Source: Sediminibacterium ginsengisoli
GTDB taxonomy: Bacteria; Bacteroidota; Bacteroidia; Chitinophagales; Chitinophagaceae
Direction: 5' to 3'
DNA length: 8,447 nucleotides
NCBI GenBank assembly: GCA_943326215.1
Contig: CALPSK010000025.1
Span: 1-8,447 of the forward strand
Numbering within the stretch: position 1 is the first letter of the stretch; every line of letters starts with the position of its first letter. The position numbers were made by a program, and so were the translations under genes. The notes under the pieces are model-generated. The model ran no database searches, was not told the DNA's origin, and saw only the letters and a list, made by a program, of their open reading frames with translations. Positions 6,496 through 8,447 of this stretch are shown here, piece after piece.

Positions 6496-6551
6496 AGTCG
6501 TTTTTTTTATTTTGTTTGATACTTGGTTGCTTTCAGCCCCGACTAAAGGCT
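6495..6551 (-). promoter_or_regulatory. Possible pseudoknot in the rplF leader that covers the start codon
   Basis: On the minus strand AGCC (6551-6548) can pair with GGCT (6538-6535), leaving a nine-base loop. That loop contains TAGTCG (6545-6540), which is exactly complementary to CGACTA (6500-6495), where the last A is the first base of the rplF ATG. The intervening ~34 bases are A-rich, as in H-type pseudoknot connecting loops. If formed, the fold would block initiation on rplF, a plausible autogenous switch. Complementarity is seen; folding and function are inference, and a 4-bp first stem is weak. Confidence 0.35.
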
Positions 6552-6582
6552 TAAGTACAAATCAAGTAATGAATTTATTTTC

Positions 6583-6981
6583 TTAAGAGATAGAACATAA
6601 TACCTCACCCCCTACATTGTTCGCCTTTGCTTGCTTATCTGTTAATACTCCTTTTGAAGTACTTAAGATGGCAATACCTAAACCATTGCTTACTCTTTTA
6701 ATTTCAGCTGGCTTTGCATATTGACGCAAACCTGGACGACTTATACGATCTAAAGAACGAATCGCTGGTTGTTTTGTAGATGGATCGTACTTCAAGGCAA
6801 TTTTAATTAACCCTTGTTTACTATCATCTTCAAATTTGTATTTCAAGATATATCCTTGATCATACAATATTTCAGTGATACGCTTTTTTAAGTTGGAAGC
6901 AGGAATTTCAACGATACGGTGTTGCGCCATTTGAGCGTTACGTATTCTTGTTAAGTAGTCTGCTATTGGATCTGTTACCAT
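6583..6981 (-). CDS. rpsH: 30S ribosomal protein S8
   Basis: S8 is a primary 16S rRNA-binding protein of the platform and, in E. coli, represses spc-operon translation by binding the rplE leader. The 132-residue product begins MVTDPIADYLTRIRNAQ and ends with the family signature at about 100-129 (GLGIAILSTSKGVLTDKQ, then NNVGGEVLC). Length is standard. The 85-base spacer after rpsN carries only weak A+T-rich inverted repeats. No copy of the S8 target is obvious near rplE, where genes overlap by one base, so regulation here may differ from E. coli. Confidence 0.97.
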   Translation of the reverse strand: MVTDPIADYLTRIRNAQMAQHRIVEIPASNLKKRITEILYDQGYILKYKFEDDSKQGLIKIALKYDPSTKQPAIRSLDRISRPGLRQYAKPAEIKRVSNGLGIAILSTSKGVLTDKQAKANNVGGEVLCSIS

Positions 6982-7066
6982 ATTAATTTTTTAAATCAGT
7001 TCTAAATTTTGTTTTGTTTCAGTATTCAAATGAATGAACTTAAATCAATCTTACTTTTTTAAAGTA

Positions 7067-7336
7067 CTACCAGCTTGCTTTTTTAACACCTGGAATTAAA
7101 CCATTCAAAGCCATATCGCGGAAGACAATCCTTGATACTCCGAAGTAACGGATATACCCTTTAGGACGACCCGTTAATTGACAACGATTTTTTAGACGAA
7201 CAGGTGATGCATTTTTAGGTAGTTTATCTAAACCTGCATAATCACCAGCAGCTTTTAAAGCAGCGCGTTTTTCAGCAAATTTCTTAACCGTTTTTTCACG
7301 CTTCTTTTGTCTGGCCTTGATAGATACTTTTGCCAT
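7067..7336 (-). CDS. rpsN: 30S ribosomal protein S14, zinc-free form
   Basis: S14 helps assemble the head of the small subunit. The 89-residue product is the longer, zinc-independent type: it has only one cysteine (C52) and no CxxC pairs, unlike the ~61-residue zinc-ribbon type. Basic N-terminus (1-28), then the conserved C-terminal half [22 protein letters not shown] (42-63) and [18 protein letters not shown] (72-89). It starts 22 bases after rplE, with an A-rich leader. The stop is immediately followed by a weak A+T stem-loop (7052-7066). Confidence 0.97.
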   Translation of the reverse strand: MAKVSIKARQKKREKTVKKFAEKRAALKAAGDYAGLDKLPKNASPVRLKNRCQLTGRPKGYIRYFGVSRIVFRDMALNGLIPGVKKASW

Positions 7337-7358
7337 AATTCTTTTTTAACTTGTTATT

Positions 7359-7934
7359 TTAGTTATTGTCTTTTTTGCTATTCTTGAAGGGCATACCTAA
7401 TTCTTTTAATAATTCGTATGCTTCTTCGTTAGATCCTGCAGATGTCACAAAAGTGATATCCAAACCAGTGATCTTATTTACTTTATCGATATCAATTTCA
7501 GGGAAAATGATTTGCTCCGTAACACCTAAAGTATAGTTGCCACGACCATCGAAAGCTTTATCGCTAATTCCTTTGAAATCACGTACACGAGGTAGTGCAA
7601 CAGAAACTAAACGATCTAAGAATTCGTACATTTTCACTCCTCTTAAAGTTACGCGAGCGCCGATGGGCATACCCTTACGTAATTTAAAGTTAGAGATATC
7701 TTTTTTAGACATTGTTGGGACAGCTTTTTGACCAGTAATCATGGTTAACTCGTCTAATGCGATGTCAACTAATTTCTTGTCATTTACTGCGCCATTCACA
7801 CCACGGTTGATGCAAATTTTTTCCAACTTAGGAGTTTGCATTACAGACTTGTAACCAAACTTTTTTGATAAAGCAGGTATCACTTCTTTAGTGTACTTGT
7901 CTGCTAATCTTGGAGTATATTTTACTGTGCTCAT
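7359..7934 (-). CDS. rplE: 50S ribosomal protein L5
   Basis: L5 binds 5S rRNA and contacts the P-site tRNA and the small subunit across the central protuberance. The 191-residue product has [21 protein letters not shown] (34-54), the central [23 protein letters not shown] segment (77-99) and the C-terminal [23 protein letters not shown] (161-183), followed by a short lysine/asparagine tail that makes it a little longer than most (about 180). Its ATG overlaps the rplX stop by one base (TAATG), which suggests translational coupling to L24. Confidence 0.97.
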   Translation of the reverse strand: MSTVKYTPRLADKYTKEVIPALSKKFGYKSVMQTPKLEKICINRGVNGAVNDKKLVDIALDELTMITGQKAVPTMSKKDISNFKLRKGMPIGARVTLRGVKMYEFLDRLVSVALPRVRDFKGISDKAFDGRGNYTLGVTEQIIFPEIDIDKVNKITGLDITFVTSAGSNEEAYELLKELGMPFKNSKKDNN

Positions 7935-8272
7935 TATTTAATTACCTCCCCTGATTTTTTTGAAGTTCTTACTAATTTACCGTCCACTCTTGTGCGCTTC
8001 ACTTTAGTGGCAGCAGTGCTTTTTGCATCCCATAACATTACATTACTAATGCTAATAGAAGCTTCTACTTTAACGATACCGCCTTTCGTGTTTGAAGCAG
8101 ATGGCTTTGTGTGTTTTGTTGCCATAGCAACACCTTCCACAATTACGCGACCTTTGTCTACGATTACTTCCAACACGGTGCGAGGCTTTTTCAAGTCCTT
8201 GTCATCACCAGCAATCACTACTACAGTGTCGCCTTTCTTGATGTTGAATTTGGGTTTGAATCTGTTACTCAT
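7934..8272 (-). CDS. rplX: 50S ribosomal protein L24
   Basis: L24 is an early assembly protein that nucleates folding of the 5' domain of 23S rRNA. The 112-residue product begins with the KOW domain, about residues 11-38 ([25 protein letters not shown]), followed by [19 protein letters not shown] (40-58) and [17 protein letters not shown] (64-80). It is within the usual range (100-115). It lies 13 bases after the rplN stop and overlaps rplE by one base. The leader is A+T-rich with no Shine-Dalgarno sequence. Confidence 0.97.
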   Translation of the reverse strand: MSNRFKPKFNIKKGDTVVVIAGDDKDLKKPRTVLEVIVDKGRVIVEGVAMATKHTKPSASNTKGGIVKVEASISISNVMLWDAKSTAATKVKRTRVDGKLVRTSKKSGEVIK

Positions 8273-8285
8273 AATTATTTATAAT

Positions 8286-8447
8286 TTATAACACCTCTGG
8301 TGCTAATGAAACAATTTTCATGTATCCTTTATCACGCAATTCACGTGCCACTGGCCCAAAAATACGGGTACCTCTTGGCTCGTCTGAAGTGTTTAATAAT
8401 ACAACTGCATTGTCATCAAAACGGATATAAGATCCGTCCTTACGACG
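8286..8447 (-). CDS. rplN: 50S ribosomal protein L14, C-terminal part (5' end outside window)
   Basis: L14 is a beta-barrel large-subunit protein at the subunit interface, contacting L19 and 16S rRNA. Only the last 53 residues (of the usual ~122) are in the window; the gene enters from position 8447 and stops with TAA at 8286. The visible part reads [19 protein letters not shown], then [16 protein letters not shown] and [10 protein letters not shown], all strongly typical of L14. It is the first visible gene of the spc operon, 13 bases before rplX. Confidence 0.96.
   Translation of the reverse strand, partial: RRKDGSYIRFDDNAVVLLNTSDEPRGTRIFGPVARELRDKGYMKIVSLAPEVL

Noticed and set aside
7052..7066. 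Stem TACTTT/AAAGTA right after the rpsN stop
   Set aside because: The stem is nearly all A-T, has a three-base loop and no following T run, so it is not a credible terminator.
7992..8291. Plus-strand open frame of 99 codons with a hydrophobic product
   Set aside because: It is the reverse complement of rplX, whose L24 identity is certain; the hydrophobicity is a by-product of antisense reading.
8357..8364. Second match to TAnnTTTG on the minus strand (TATTTTTG)
   Set aside because: It is inside conserved rplN coding sequence, and a chance match is more likely than an internal promoter.

Overview
The window is an A+T-rich bacterial stretch in which every supported gene lies on the minus strand, so it reads from position 8447 down to 1. 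It is the spc ribosomal-protein operon, a protein-export gene, two housekeeping genes, and then the start of the gene for ribosomal protein S1. The protein sequences look like Bacteroidota, for example the S5, S1 and SecY variants. Most genes lack a Shine-Dalgarno sequence and have A-rich leaders, and the one intergenic promoter candidate matches the Bacteroidota -7 box TAnnTTTG. The S1 N-terminal segment suggests Chitinophagales/Chitinophagaceae, but that narrower placement is from memory and is tentative.

Layout in transcription order: rplN (L14, 5' end outside the window), rplX (L24), rplE (L5), rpsN (S14, zinc-free form), rpsH (S8), rplF (L6), rplR (L18), rpsE (S5), rpmD (L30), rplO (L15), secY (translocon channel), map (methionine aminopeptidase), an HI0933/YhiN-like flavoprotein, a 172-base spacer with terminator and promoter candidates, and rpsA (S1, 3' end outside the window). 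The spacers in the operon are short, from a 1-base overlap to 87 bases, and there is no stretch above 300 bases without a gene.

The genes form a coherent translation and secretion module. The ribosomal proteins assemble into both subunits, SecY is the membrane channel that accepts nascent chains, and Map removes the initiator methionine. rpsA probably starts its own transcription unit behind its own promoter. The flavoprotein is the only member without an obvious part in translation.

No novel defence, mobile or biosynthetic system is visible. The points worth a second look are regulatory or organisational: a possible pseudoknot that would tie up the rplF start codon; a short, SD-less rpsA leader that is almost entirely a hairpin; terminator-like hairpins flanking secY; and the absence after map of the infA-rpmJ-rpsM-rpsK-rpsD-rpoA-rplQ block that commonly follows it.
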